NCBI RefSeq assembly: GCF_014534645.1
Contig: NZ_JACVQF010000215.1
Span: forward strand, 62,001 to 126,000
Length of the DNA stretch: 64,000 bases
Reading direction: 5' to 3'
Origin: Streptomyces griseicoloratus
GTDB taxonomy: Bacteria; Actinomycetota; Actinomycetes; Streptomycetales; Streptomycetaceae
In this document: positions 41,820 to 50,781 of the stretch, piece by piece
Layout: every line of letters starts with the position of its first letter
Position numbering within the stretch: the first letter of the stretch is position 1
Notes under the pieces: model-generated
Told to the model about the DNA's origin: nothing
Databases searched by the model: none
Seen by the model: the letters and a program-made list of their open reading frames with translations, nothing else
Translations under genes and position numbers: made by a program

Positions 41820-43352
41820 GTGGGGACGAAGTGGCGGCACCGGGCGTTGCCGGCGGCACCGCTGGTGCTGGCGCTGCTGGCGGCGGCCGGCTGTACGGGC
41901 ACGCCGGACGCCAAGCCGGGGCCGACCGCTTCGCCGTCCGCGTCCGGGGCCCGGTCCGTGGCCCAGGTGTGCGCCAAGCCCACGGCCGGGCCCGCGAAGG
42001 CGCCGGCGGGCGCGGTGCCGGTCGACCCCGGGGTGGTCGGTGACCTGGCCGCGAAGACCAGGAGCAACCCGCCGAACACCACGTTCTGGCTCCGGCCGGG
42101 CAAGCACCGGCTGGAGCCGGACCGCTACGCCCAGGTGATGCCCAAGGAGGGGAACCGCTACCTCGGCGCGCCGGGCGCGGTGCTCGACGGACGCGAGACC
42201 AACCAGTACGCGTTCAGCGGCACTGCCCGCAACGTCACCATCCGCCACCTGACCGTGCAGCGTTTCGTCGCACCGCACGACGAGGGCGTGGTCAACCATG
42301 ACATGGCCGACGGGTGGGTGATCGAGCACACGAAGATCCAGTACAACTCCGGCGCCGGGCTGATGGCAGGCGCCCGCCAGCAGGTCCGCGCCAGCTGCCT
42401 GCGCGGCAACGGACAGTACGGGATGAACGCGTACAAGACCGGCAACTCCATCCGTGACCTGGTGGTCGAGGGCAACGAGATCGTGGGCAACAACACCGGC
42501 GACTGGGAGCGGCGCAGGCCGGGCTGCGGCTGCACCGGGGGCATCAAGTTCTGGGCCGTCGACGGCGCCGACATACGCGGCAACTGGGTGCACGACAACC
42601 GCGGTACCGGGTTGTGGGCGGACACCAACAACAACGACTTCCGCATCGAGGACAACCTGATCGAGGCCAATGACGGTGCCGCGCTGATCTACGAGATCAG
42701 CTACAACGCGGTCATCCGGAACAACACGATCCGGCGGAACAACTGGGTCGAGGGCCGCAGGTCCGCCGAACGCGGCGACGACTTCCCGTTCGCGACCGTC
42801 TATCTGTCCGAGGCCGGCGGCGAACCACGGGTCCGCGCCCGCACGGACAGGATCGAGGTCTACCGGAACGTGCTGGAGAACAACTGGAACGGGATCACCC
42901 TGTGGGAGAACGCCGACCGGTTCTGCAACAGCCCGGCCAACACCTCGTCCGGTGACTGCACGTTGCTGGTGAAGGACAAGGACCGCTGCGCGAGGCCGGG
43001 GATCGCCACCGCACCGCTCTACGCCGACTGCCGGTGGAAGACCCAGCGGGTGGACATCCACGACAACCGCTTCGTGCTGGACAAGTCCGTCGTCACGTGC
43101 ACGGTCAAGTGCGACCGCATGGCGGTGCTCGCCAACTACGGCACCTACCCGCACTGGTCGCCGTACAAGGGCGGGCGGGTGGCCGAGGCGATCACGCTGG
43201 AGCAGCACAACCGCTGGCACGACAACGTCTACCGCGGGCCGTGGAAGTTCGTCGTCCGGGACCCGAGCCGGGTGCTCGAACCCGGGCAGTGGCAGGGCAC
43301 GCCGTACCGGCAGGACGCGGGCAGCACCTTCCAGGCACGGGACGGTGGTTGA
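41820..43352 (+). CDS. Right-handed parallel beta-helix lipoprotein
   Basis: This is a 510-residue exported protein. The signal peptide ends in a lipobox with the lipidated Cys at residue 25 (LLAAAGC), followed by a Pro/Ser-rich linker. From about residue 90 there are short repeats typical of pectate-lyase-like beta-helices (for example NVTIRHLTVQ, IEHTKIQYNSGAGL, AVIRNNTIRRNNW). Several Cys pairs suggest disulfides. Such folds act as lyases, epimerases or binding scaffolds for polysaccharides; AlgG-type C5-epimerases have this fold, but catalytic residues could not be assigned. It starts at GTG with GGGGAGGGGA upstream. Confidence 0.85.
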   Translation: MGTKWRHRALPAAPLVLALLAAAGCTGTPDAKPGPTASPSASGARSVAQVCAKPTAGPAKAPAGAVPVDPGVVGDLAAKTRSNPPNTTFWLRPGKHRLEPDRYAQVMPKEGNRYLGAPGAVLDGRETNQYAFSGTARNVTIRHLTVQRFVAPHDEGVVNHDMADGWVIEHTKIQYNSGAGLMAGARQQVRASCLRGNGQYGMNAYKTGNSIRDLVVEGNEIVGNNTGDWERRRPGCGCTGGIKFWAVDGADIRGNWVHDNRGTGLWADTNNNDFRIEDNLIEANDGAALIYEISYNAVIRNNTIRRNNWVEGRRSAERGDDFPFATVYLSEAGGEPRVRARTDRIEVYRNVLENNWNGITLWENADRFCNSPANTSSGDCTLLVKDKDRCARPGIATAPLYADCRWKTQRVDIHDNRFVLDKSVVTCTVKCDRMAVLANYGTYPHWSPYKGGRVAEAITLEQHNRWHDNVYRGPWKFVVRDPSRVLEPGQWQGTPYRQDAGSTFQARDGG

Positions 43353-44580
43353 GGTGGGCGGCGAGCACACACCGAAGGCCGTCGGGATCGTCTGGGGACT
43401 GCTGGGCCTCAACACGCTCGGCTCCACCGGGGCGAAGACCATCGTCGCGCTGCCCCGCTCCCTCATCCAGATGGTCACCATGGGAGCGCTGGCCGCCGCG
43501 TTCGCCCTGGCGCTCGCGCTCAATCCCCGGCTGCGCATCCGGGCCAGCGCGTTCGTGTTCCTGCTCACCCTGCTGCTGGTGCCGAGCGTGATCTCCAGCG
43601 CGGACCTGGAGTCCGGGTTCGGCGCGCTGTTCCGCTGCGCACGGTTCGCCCTCTTCGTCGGCACGCTGTGGCTGCTCACCCGCTGGTGGGACGGCAGTGT
43701 GACGTTCGTCCGGTACCACATCCGGATGTACTTCGCGGTTCTCGTGTCGGTGGCCGCCGGCCTGGCCATCTCACCGGGCGCGGCCATGCCCGAGCTCTAC
43801 GGCGGACGCCTCGTCGGCGCGTTGTGGCCGCTCACCCCGCCGCAGATCGGACAGTACACCGCGGTGATCATCGGGCTCACCGTCCTGCTCCTCCTCGGCC
43901 GCCGGACCGACGGGGTCAGTGCGGCGGTGGTCGTCGTGCCGTCACTCGTCCTGCTCGCCCTCACCCATACCCGGACGGCCACGGTGGGCCTGCTCGTCGG
44001 GCTGGCGCTCGCGATCGGCTCGCTCGTCCTGACCAGCGCCGCCGCCCGCCGGCTCTTCGCGTGGGCGGTGCTGGTCGCCACGGTGGCCGCCGTGGGGTTC
44101 GCCTCCGCGCTGCGGACGTGGTTCCTGCGCGGACAGAGCCAGGAGAACTTCACCAGCCTCACCGGACGGGCCAAGGTCTGGGACGCCCTGCTGGCGGCCC
44201 CCCGGACCACTGCGGAGCAACTGTTCGGCACGGGCCTGGGCGACAAGTCGTTCGGGGGGCTGCCGATCGACAACAGCTGGCTGGCCGTCTACAACGAGCA
44301 GGGTCTGACCGGCGCCGCCGTCGTGGCGGCGGTCATCCTCGTGCTGGGCGGCGTCGCGCTGCTGCGGCCGCCGTCGCTGCCGAGGGCCTGCGCGATCTTC
44401 TTGATCAGCTACGTCGCGATCTCCTCCTACACCGAGGCCGGCCTCGGCGACGCCTCGCCGTATCTGCTGCACCTGGCCCTGGCCGCCTCGCTGCTTGCGG
44501 CACCGGCCGCGGACACACCCCTCCCGGCGCCCGCGGTCCCCCGACGGCGTGTCCCGCGCTGGGCCCGGAACGAGAGGTGA
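43345..44580 (+). CDS. O-antigen ligase/Wzy-like polymerase
   Basis: This is a 411-residue polytopic membrane protein with about ten helices and a larger outside loop between the last groups of helices that carries SLTGRAKVWDALLAAP, similar to the conserved loop of the O-antigen ligase/polymerase family. In a Wzx/Wzy pathway it would join lipid-linked repeat units outside the membrane. It starts at GTG eight bases inside the previous gene. It is the only polymerase candidate in the operon. Confidence 0.85.
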   Translation: MVEVGGEHTPKAVGIVWGLLGLNTLGSTGAKTIVALPRSLIQMVTMGALAAAFALALALNPRLRIRASAFVFLLTLLLVPSVISSADLESGFGALFRCARFALFVGTLWLLTRWWDGSVTFVRYHIRMYFAVLVSVAAGLAISPGAAMPELYGGRLVGALWPLTPPQIGQYTAVIIGLTVLLLLGRRTDGVSAAVVVVPSLVLLALTHTRTATVGLLVGLALAIGSLVLTSAAARRLFAWAVLVATVAAVGFASALRTWFLRGQSQENFTSLTGRAKVWDALLAAPRTTAEQLFGTGLGDKSFGGLPIDNSWLAVYNEQGLTGAAVVAAVILVLGGVALLRPPSLPRACAIFLISYVAISSYTEAGLGDASPYLLHLALAASLLAAPAADTPLPAPAVPRRRVPRWARNER

Positions 44581-44587
44581 GCTGACC

Positions 44588-45799
44588 ATGCACGTCCTCG
44601 TGGTGCACAACCGCTACTCCTCGGCGCAGCCGAGCGGGGAGAACAGGGTCGTCGATGAGGAGGTGGGGCTGCTGCGCGCGGCCGGCCACCGGGTCGACGT
44701 GTTCGAGCGGCGCAGCGACGACATCGCCGGGCGGTCCCTCGTGGCCAAGGCCGCGGTGCCGCTGCTGGTGCCGTGGAACCCGGCGGTCCGCGCGGAACTG
44801 GCCGCCCGGCTCCGCGCCGAGCGGCCGGACGTGGTCCACGTCCACAACGTCTTCCCGCTCCTGTCGCCCGCGGTCCTCGCCGCCTGCGCCGACGCCGGCG
44901 TGCCCGCCGTCGCCACACTGCACAACTACGCCCAGATCTGCCCGCCCGGCACGCTGCAACGGGACGGCCGGCTGTGCACCGACTGCGTCGGGTCGGCGGC
45001 ACCGCTGCCCGCCGTCCGGCACGGCTGCTACCGCGGCTCCCGCCTCGCGACGGTGCCGCTCGCGGTCAGCCTGTCGGTCAACCGGCGGCGCTGGTGGTCC
45101 GGCGTGGAGCGGTTCTTCTGCATCTCCGCGGCGCAGCGCGATGTCCTGGTGCGGTCGGGCATGCCGCCCGAGCGGCTGACGGTCAAGCACAACTTCGTGC
45201 CCGACCCGGGCGCCCGCCGCGCGGGCGCCGGCGAGCAGCTGCTCTTTCTCGGCCGGCTCGCGGAGGCCAAGGGTGTGCGGTTGCTGATGGCCGCATGGGA
45301 CGAGATCACCGCGGCCGGCGGTGTGGGCGTGCCGCTCGTGCTCGCCGGCGCGGGGCCGCTGGAGCGGGAGGTGACCGCCTGGGCGGCGGGCCGGGACGAC
45401 GTGCGGTACGTCGGCCTGCTCGATCCCGCTCAGTGCCGGGAGGCCGTCGCGCGGTCGGTCGCCGTGGTGGCTCCCTCGATGGCCCTGGAGACCTTCGGCC
45501 TGGTGGTCGCGGAGGCGATGGCGGCGGGGGTCCCGGCCGTCGCCGCCGGTCACGGCGCCTTCGTCGAACTCGTCGAGGACCGAGTGACCGGGCTGCTGCA
45601 CCGGCCGGGCGAGACCGCCTCGCTCGCGTCCTGCATGCGCCGGATCGCGACCGAGCCGGCCCTCAACCTGCGGATGGGGCTGGCGGCCCGGCGCCGTTAC
45701 GAACAGGCCTTCAGCCCGGCCGTCGGGCTGGAGCGCCTGCTGGAGGAGTACCGCACCGCGATCGCGGGTCGGACGGAACGAATGGGGGGCAGGAGATGA
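44588..45799 (+). CDS. GT4-family glycosyltransferase
   Basis: This is a 403-residue GT-B enzyme. The N-terminal half has VLVVHNRYSSAQPSGENRVV and the acceptor side HVHNVFPLLSP and TLHNYAQICPPG. A Cys-containing loop (LCTDCVGSA) follows, as in many capsule GT4 enzymes. The C-terminal donor half has LLFLGRLAEAKG, LAGAGPLEREV and the E-x7-E-like PSMALETFGLVVAEAMAAG. It probably adds one sugar of the repeat unit; specificity is unknown. Confidence 0.88.
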   Translation: MHVLVVHNRYSSAQPSGENRVVDEEVGLLRAAGHRVDVFERRSDDIAGRSLVAKAAVPLLVPWNPAVRAELAARLRAERPDVVHVHNVFPLLSPAVLAACADAGVPAVATLHNYAQICPPGTLQRDGRLCTDCVGSAAPLPAVRHGCYRGSRLATVPLAVSLSVNRRRWWSGVERFFCISAAQRDVLVRSGMPPERLTVKHNFVPDPGARRAGAGEQLLFLGRLAEAKGVRLLMAAWDEITAAGGVGVPLVLAGAGPLEREVTAWAAGRDDVRYVGLLDPAQCREAVARSVAVVAPSMALETFGLVVAEAMAAGVPAVAAGHGAFVELVEDRVTGLLHRPGETASLASCMRRIATEPALNLRMGLAARRRYEQAFSPAVGLERLLEEYRTAIAGRTERMGGRR

Positions 45800-47046
45800 C
45801 ACGATGCCGACTCTGCGGCTCGGCGGCGCTGGCGAGCGTCGTCGATCTGGGGGCGACCCCGCCGTGTGAGAGCTTTCTCGCCGCGGACCAACTGGATCTG
45901 CCGGAGCCGGCGTACCCGCTGCACCTGCGGGTCTGCACCGACTGCTGGCTGGCGCAGATCCCGCCGCTGATCACGCCGGAGGAGACGTTCAAGGAGTACG
46001 CGTACTTCTCCTCGTACTCGGCCTCGTGGGTGGAGCACGCGCGCACCTTCGTCGACGACGCCGTACAGCGGATGGGTCTCGGCCCCGATTCCTTCGTGGT
46101 GGAGGTCGCGAGCAACGACGGGTACCTGCTGAAGCACGTGGTGGACCGGGGGATCCGCTGCCTCGGCATCGAGCCGTCGGTGAACGTGGGCGCGGCGGCG
46201 CGGGATGCGGGCGTGCCGACGCTCACGGAGTTCCTGGACCCGGACACCGGCGCCGCCGTCCGCGAAGAGCACGGCCCGGCGGACCTGGTCGTGGCCAACA
46301 ACGTGTACGCGCACATCCCCGACGTGGTCGGGTTCACACGGGGGCTGCGCGCCCTGGTCGCCGACGACGGCTGGGTCTCCATCGAGGTGCAGCACCTGCT
46401 GACCCTGATCGAGGAGAACCAGTACGACACGATCTACCACGAGCACTTCCAGTACTACACGGTCGCGTCCGCGACCCGGGCGCTCGCGAGCGGCGGACTC
46501 GCGCTCGTGGACGTCGAGCTGCTGCCCACGCACGGCGGCTCCATCCGGCTGTGGGCCCGGCCGGCCGAGGCGGCCGGCGAGCCGAGCCCGCGGGTGACCG
46601 ACGTACTGGCCCGGGAGAAGGCCGCCGGGCTGCAGGAGCCGGCCGGGTACACCGAGTTCTCCGCCCGGGTGGCCAAGGTGCGCCGGGACCTGCTGCGGTT
46701 CCTCATCGATGCGGCCGAGCGCGGCGAGACGGTCGTCGGCTACGGCGCCCCGGGCAAGGGCAACACCCTGCTCAACCACTGCGGCATCCGGCCCGACCTG
46801 CTCCCGTACACGGTCGACCGCAACCCCTACAAGCACGGCAGGTTCACCCCGGGCACCCGCATACCGATCCTGCCGCCCGAACGGATAGCCGCCGACAAGC
46901 CGGACTACGTCCTCGTCCTCCCGTGGAACCTGCGGGCCGAGCTGGTCGAGCAGCTGTCCTTCGTGCACGACTGGGGCGGTCGGCTGGTCTTTCCCATCCC
47001 GGAACTGAGCATCGTCGAGGTCGCGTCTCGAAAGGGCACAGCATGA
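45796..47046 (+). CDS. Nucleotide-sugar C-methyltransferase
   Basis: This is a 416-residue SAM-dependent methyltransferase of the TylCIII/NovU-like group. The N-terminus binds zinc (Cys4, Cys7, Cys47, Cys50). The central SAM site reads VVEVASNDGYLL, the catalytic-region motif is IYHEHFQYYT, and the C-terminal Rossmann-like domain has VGYGAPGKGNTLLNHC. These enzymes add a methyl group to C3 of 4-keto-deoxy nucleotide sugars to give branched sugars. ATGA overlap with the previous gene and with the cytidylyltransferase that follows. Confidence 0.88.
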   Translation: MTRCRLCGSAALASVVDLGATPPCESFLAADQLDLPEPAYPLHLRVCTDCWLAQIPPLITPEETFKEYAYFSSYSASWVEHARTFVDDAVQRMGLGPDSFVVEVASNDGYLLKHVVDRGIRCLGIEPSVNVGAAARDAGVPTLTEFLDPDTGAAVREEHGPADLVVANNVYAHIPDVVGFTRGLRALVADDGWVSIEVQHLLTLIEENQYDTIYHEHFQYYTVASATRALASGGLALVDVELLPTHGGSIRLWARPAEAAGEPSPRVTDVLAREKAAGLQEPAGYTEFSARVAKVRRDLLRFLIDAAERGETVVGYGAPGKGNTLLNHCGIRPDLLPYTVDRNPYKHGRFTPGTRIPILPPERIAADKPDYVLVLPWNLRAELVEQLSFVHDWGGRLVFPIPELSIVEVASRKGTA

Positions 47047-47837
47047 AGGTCGTTCTGTTCTGCGGCGGTTACGGGATGCGGATGCGCAACGGAGCCGCCG
47101 ACGACGTGCCCAAACCGATGGCGATGGTCGGGCCCCGGCCGCTGATCTGGCACGTCATGCGCTACTACGCGCACTTCGGGCACACGGAGTTCATCCTCTG
47201 TCTCGGCTACGGGGCTCACCACATCAAGGACTTCTTCCTCAACTACGAGGAGACGACGTCCAACGACTTCGTGCTGCGCAGGGGGCGGACCGAGCTGCTG
47301 TCCACCGACATCGCCGACTGGACGATCACGTTCGCGCAGACCGGCATCGACTCGCCGATCGGTGAGCGGCTGCGCCGGGTGCGGCACCACCTGGAGGGGG
47401 ACGAGATGTTCCTCGCCAACTACGCCGACGTGCTCACCGACGCCCCGCTGCCGGAGATGATCGACCGGTTCGCCCGGCGCGACGCCGGGGCGTCGATGAT
47501 GGTGGTGCCGCCGCAGTCGTCGTTCCACTGTGTGGAGCTGGGCGAGGACGGCCTGGTGGGCGGCATCACCCCGGTGAGCGAACTGCCGCTGTGGGAGAAC
47601 GGCGGCTACTTCGTGCTCCGTCAGGAGGTCTTCGACCACATACCGGAGAACGGGGACCTCGTCGCCGACGGATGCGCCCAGCTGGCCAAGCGGGGGCGTC
47701 TCGTGGCGCACCAGCACCGCGGCTTCTGGAAGCCGACCGACACCGTGAAGGAGCGGGCCGCGCTCGACACCGCCTACGCCCGCGGCGACCGCCCGTGGGC
47801 CGTGTGGGAGCGGGACGGCGCGGAGGTGAGCGCGTGA
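47043..47837 (+). CDS. rfbF: Glucose-1-phosphate cytidylyltransferase-like enzyme
   Basis: This is a 264-residue sugar nucleotidyltransferase with the N-terminal signature LFCGGYGMRMRN, KPMAMVGPRPLIWHVM, YGAHHIKDFFLNY and FANYAD-like FLANYADVLTD (metal-binding Asp). The overall pattern matches RfbF, which makes CDP-glucose for 3,6-dideoxy and branched sugars. The partner CDP-glucose 4,6-dehydratase was not seen in the window, so either it is elsewhere or this block uses another route. Confidence 0.82.
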   Translation: MKVVLFCGGYGMRMRNGAADDVPKPMAMVGPRPLIWHVMRYYAHFGHTEFILCLGYGAHHIKDFFLNYEETTSNDFVLRRGRTELLSTDIADWTITFAQTGIDSPIGERLRRVRHHLEGDEMFLANYADVLTDAPLPEMIDRFARRDAGASMMVVPPQSSFHCVELGEDGLVGGITPVSELPLWENGGYFVLRQEVFDHIPENGDLVADGCAQLAKRGRLVAHQHRGFWKPTDTVKERAALDTAYARGDRPWAVWERDGAEVSA

Positions 47838-48481
47838 TCCGGCTCGGGGCGGGGCGCCCGGAGAGGATCGCCGCGGTGGGCGCGCACTGCGACGACATCG
47901 CCATCGGCGCCGGCGGCACGCTGCTGACGCTGTGCCGGGCGCGGCCGGGTATCCGTGTCGACGCGCTGGTGCTCTCCGGCGGGGGCAGCGAGCGGGAGCA
48001 GGAGGAGCAGGCCGCGCTCGCCGCCTTCTGCCCGGGCGCCGACCTGCGGCTGACCGTGCACAAGCTGCCGGACGGCCGGCTTCCCGCGCACTGGGAGGAG
48101 GCCAAGTCCGCCGTCGAGGAGCTGCGTGAGCGGACCGACCCGGACCTGGTCCTCGCCCCGCGTACCGACGACGCGCACCAGGACCACCGCGGCCTGGCGC
48201 AGCTGATACCGACCGCGTTCCGCGACCACCTGGTACTCGGCTACGAGATCGTCAAGTGGGACGGCGATCTCGGCCGGCCGGCCGCCTACCAGCCGCTGTC
48301 GCCGGAGACCGCCGAGCAGAAGGTGCGGCTGCTGCAGGAGCACTACCCCTCGCAGCGGCACCGGCCCTGGTACGACCGGGAGGCCTTCCTCGGCCTGGCC
48401 CGGATCCGCGGCATCGAATGCCACGAGCGCTACGCAGAGGCGTTCGCCGTCACCAAACTCACTCTCAGTCTGGGGGATTGA
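47834..48481 (+). CDS. PIG-L/LmbE family deacetylase
   Basis: This is a 215-residue zinc-dependent deacetylase of the PIG-L family. The metal motif is AHCDDIAIGAGG, a known variant of AHPDDE in which the first His and Asp are kept, with the third metal ligand probably in DDAHQDHRG. It would remove an N-acetyl group from an amino sugar, or hydrolyse a related amide. It starts at GTG overlapping the previous stop. It fits an amino-sugar branch together with the aminotransferase at the operon end. Confidence 0.85.
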   Translation: MIRLGAGRPERIAAVGAHCDDIAIGAGGTLLTLCRARPGIRVDALVLSGGGSEREQEEQAALAAFCPGADLRLTVHKLPDGRLPAHWEEAKSAVEELRERTDPDLVLAPRTDDAHQDHRGLAQLIPTAFRDHLVLGYEIVKWDGDLGRPAAYQPLSPETAEQKVRLLQEHYPSQRHRPWYDREAFLGLARIRGIECHERYAEAFAVTKLTLSLGD

Positions 48482-48484
48482 ACC

Positions 48485-49510
48485 TTGCGCGTACTGCTCA
48501 CCGGACACCAGGGCTACCTGGGCACCGTCATGGCCCCGGTCCTCGCCGCCGCCGGGCACGAGGTCGTCGGCCTCGACGCCGGCCTGTTCGCCGACTGCGT
48601 GCTGGGTCCGGCGCCCGCCGACCCGCAGGGGCACCGGGTGGACCTGCGCGACGTCACGGCCGACCACGTGGCCGGGGTGGACGCCGTGATCCACCTGGCC
48701 GCCCTGTCCAACGACCCCCTGGGATCGCTGGCGCCGGAGCTCACCTACGACATCAACCACCACGCGTCCGTACGGCTTGCCCGGCTGGCTCGCGACGCCG
48801 GAGTGCGGCGCTTCCTGTACGCGTCGACCTGCTCGGTGTACGGCGCCGCGGGCGGCGACGACCTGGTCGCCGAGGACGCCCCGCTGCGCCCGGTGACGCC
48901 GTACGCGGAGTCCAAGGTGCGGGTGGAGGACGACCTGCACGCCCTGGCCGACGGCGACTTCAGCCCGGTGTACATGCGCAACGCCACCGCCTTCGGCTAC
49001 TCGCCCCGGCTGCGCGCCGACATCGTGCTGAACAACCTGGTGGGTCACGCGCTGCTGTCCGGCGAGGTCCTCGTGCTCTCCGACGGCACGCCCTGGCGCC
49101 CGCTGGTGCACGCCGCCGACATCGCCCGGGCCTTCACGGCCGCGCTGACCGCGCCGCGCGAAGCGGTGCACGACCGGGCCTTCAACATCGGCAGCGAGAT
49201 CAACAACGTCACCGTCGCCGAGATCGCCGGGCAGGTCGCCGAGGCGGTGTCCGGTTCGAAGGTGGTGATCACCGGGGAGACCGGTGCCGATCCGCGGTCG
49301 TACCGGGTGGACTTCTCCCGGTTCCGCGCCGCCGTACCCGGCTTCGACTGCGAGTGGACGGTGAAGCGGGGCGCGCTCGAACTCGCCGACGCCTACCGGG
49401 AACACGGGCTGACCCGGGAGGACTTCGAACAGCGCTTCACCCGGCTCGCCGTGCTGCGCACGGCGTCCGAGTCCGGCGCCGTCGACGACACCCTGCGGTG
49501 GCGCCCGTGA
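48485..49510 (+). CDS. NAD-dependent epimerase/dehydratase family protein
   Basis: This is a 341-residue extended SDR. TGHQGYLG begins the Rossmann domain, HLAALSNDPLGSL and a catalytic Ser/Thr region follow (LYASTCSVYG), and the Tyr-Lys pair is in TPYAESKVRVE. The group with this wording is common in actinobacterial and cyanobacterial sugar loci beside RmlC-like and methyltransferase genes; its exact reaction is not known. The sequence differs from the CDP-glucose 4,6-dehydratase motif (HTGFKG), so it does not clearly fill that gap. It starts at TTG with GGGGGA upstream. Confidence 0.85.
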   Translation: MRVLLTGHQGYLGTVMAPVLAAAGHEVVGLDAGLFADCVLGPAPADPQGHRVDLRDVTADHVAGVDAVIHLAALSNDPLGSLAPELTYDINHHASVRLARLARDAGVRRFLYASTCSVYGAAGGDDLVAEDAPLRPVTPYAESKVRVEDDLHALADGDFSPVYMRNATAFGYSPRLRADIVLNNLVGHALLSGEVLVLSDGTPWRPLVHAADIARAFTAALTAPREAVHDRAFNIGSEINNVTVAEIAGQVAEAVSGSKVVITGETGADPRSYRVDFSRFRAAVPGFDCEWTVKRGALELADAYREHGLTREDFEQRFTRLAVLRTASESGAVDDTLRWRP

Positions 49511-50781
49511 CCGAGTCCGGCGAGGAGATGTACGCGCTGGTGGAGCGGATGTACCCGCTGTGCCGGAGCATCACCGGCGACGGTGTGCGCGCCACCTTGG
49601 ACATCGTCGGGGAGTACATCCCGCTCCTCAGGCACGAGGTGCCGACCGGCACGCAGGTGCTCGACTGGACCGTGCCGCAGGAGTGGAACATCCGCGACGC
49701 GTACATCGCCGACACCGCCGGGAACCGGGTCGTCGACTTCGCCGCGTCCAGCCTGCACGTGCTCGGCTACAGCGTGCCGGTGGCCGCGACCATGCCGCTG
49801 GCCGAGCTGCGGGAACATCTGCACACCCTGCCGGAGCACCCGAGCTGGGTGCCGTACCGCACCAGTTACTACAAGCCGGACTGGGGGTTCTGCCTGGCCC
49901 AGGAGACCCTGGACGCGATGCCCGACGGCGACTACGAGGTGCGCATCGACTCCACCCTCGCCGACGGCCACCTCACCTACGCCGAGCACGTGGTCCCCGG
50001 GCAGGTGCCCGACGAGGTGATCGTCTCCTGCCACGTCTGCCACCCGTCGCTGGCCAACGACAACCTGGCCGGCATCGCGGTGGCGACGTTCCTGGCCCGG
50101 GCGCTGGCGGAGCGGACGCCGTACCACACCTACCGGTTCGTCTTCGCGCCCGGCACCATCGGGGCGATCACGTGGCTCGCCCGTAACGCGGAGCGGGTGG
50201 ACCGGGTCAAGCACGGCCTCGTGCTGGCCTGCGCCGGCGACCCGGGCAGCCTGACGTACAAGCAGAGCAGGCGCGGCGACGCCGGGATCGACCGCGTGAT
50301 GCGGCACGTGCTGACCGCCTCCGAACGCCCGCACCGCATCGCCGAGTTCACGCCGTACGGCTACGACGAGCGGCAGTACTGCTCGCCCGGGTTCGACCTC
50401 GGCGTGGGCTCGCTCACCCGGACCCCGTACGCGGGCTATCCCGAGTACCACACCTCGGCGGACGACCTGGACTTCGTTTCCCCGGAGGCGATGGCCGACA
50501 CGCTCGCCGTCTGCCGCGAGGCGTTCTCCGTCCTCGACCGCAACCGGCAGTACGTCAACCTCAGCCCTTACGGCGAACCGCAGTTGGGCCGGCGCGGGTT
50601 GTACGACGCGCTCGGCGGGCGCAGCGACACCAAGCAGGCCCAGATGGCCATGCTCTGGGTGCTCAGCCTCTCCGACGGCGAGCACAGTCTGCTGGACGTC
50701 GCCGAGCGGTCCGGGCTGTCGTTCGACACCGTCGCCGCCGCGGCCGACGCCCTGCACGACGCCGGACTGATCAAGGCATGA
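49507..50781 (+). CDS. DUF4910/aminopeptidase-like protein
   Basis: This is a 424-residue protein with an M28-peptidase-like core: SCHVCHPSLANDNLAG carries the His and Asp expected to bind metal, FAPGTIGAITWL lies before the second half, and EYHTSADDLDFVSPE supplies a likely His/Asp pair. An N-terminal beta-rich insertion and a C-terminal winged-helix-like tail (LDVAERSGLSFDTVAAA) frame it. No signal peptide is visible, so it acts in the cytosol. A peptidase-like protein inside a sugar pathway is unexplained; hydrolysis of a sugar-linked amide is one option. GTGA overlap. Confidence 0.8.
   Translation: MTESGEEMYALVERMYPLCRSITGDGVRATLDIVGEYIPLLRHEVPTGTQVLDWTVPQEWNIRDAYIADTAGNRVVDFAASSLHVLGYSVPVAATMPLAELREHLHTLPEHPSWVPYRTSYYKPDWGFCLAQETLDAMPDGDYEVRIDSTLADGHLTYAEHVVPGQVPDEVIVSCHVCHPSLANDNLAGIAVATFLARALAERTPYHTYRFVFAPGTIGAITWLARNAERVDRVKHGLVLACAGDPGSLTYKQSRRGDAGIDRVMRHVLTASERPHRIAEFTPYGYDERQYCSPGFDLGVGSLTRTPYAGYPEYHTSADDLDFVSPEAMADTLAVCREAFSVLDRNRQYVNLSPYGEPQLGRRGLYDALGGRSDTKQAQMAMLWVLSLSDGEHSLLDVAERSGLSFDTVAAAADALHDAGLIKA

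Noticed and set aside
47834-48481. PIG-L protein as inactive because AHPDDE is changed
   Set aside because: The His and Asp metal ligands remain and the AHCDDI form is a known variant in sugar clusters, so loss of function is not supported.
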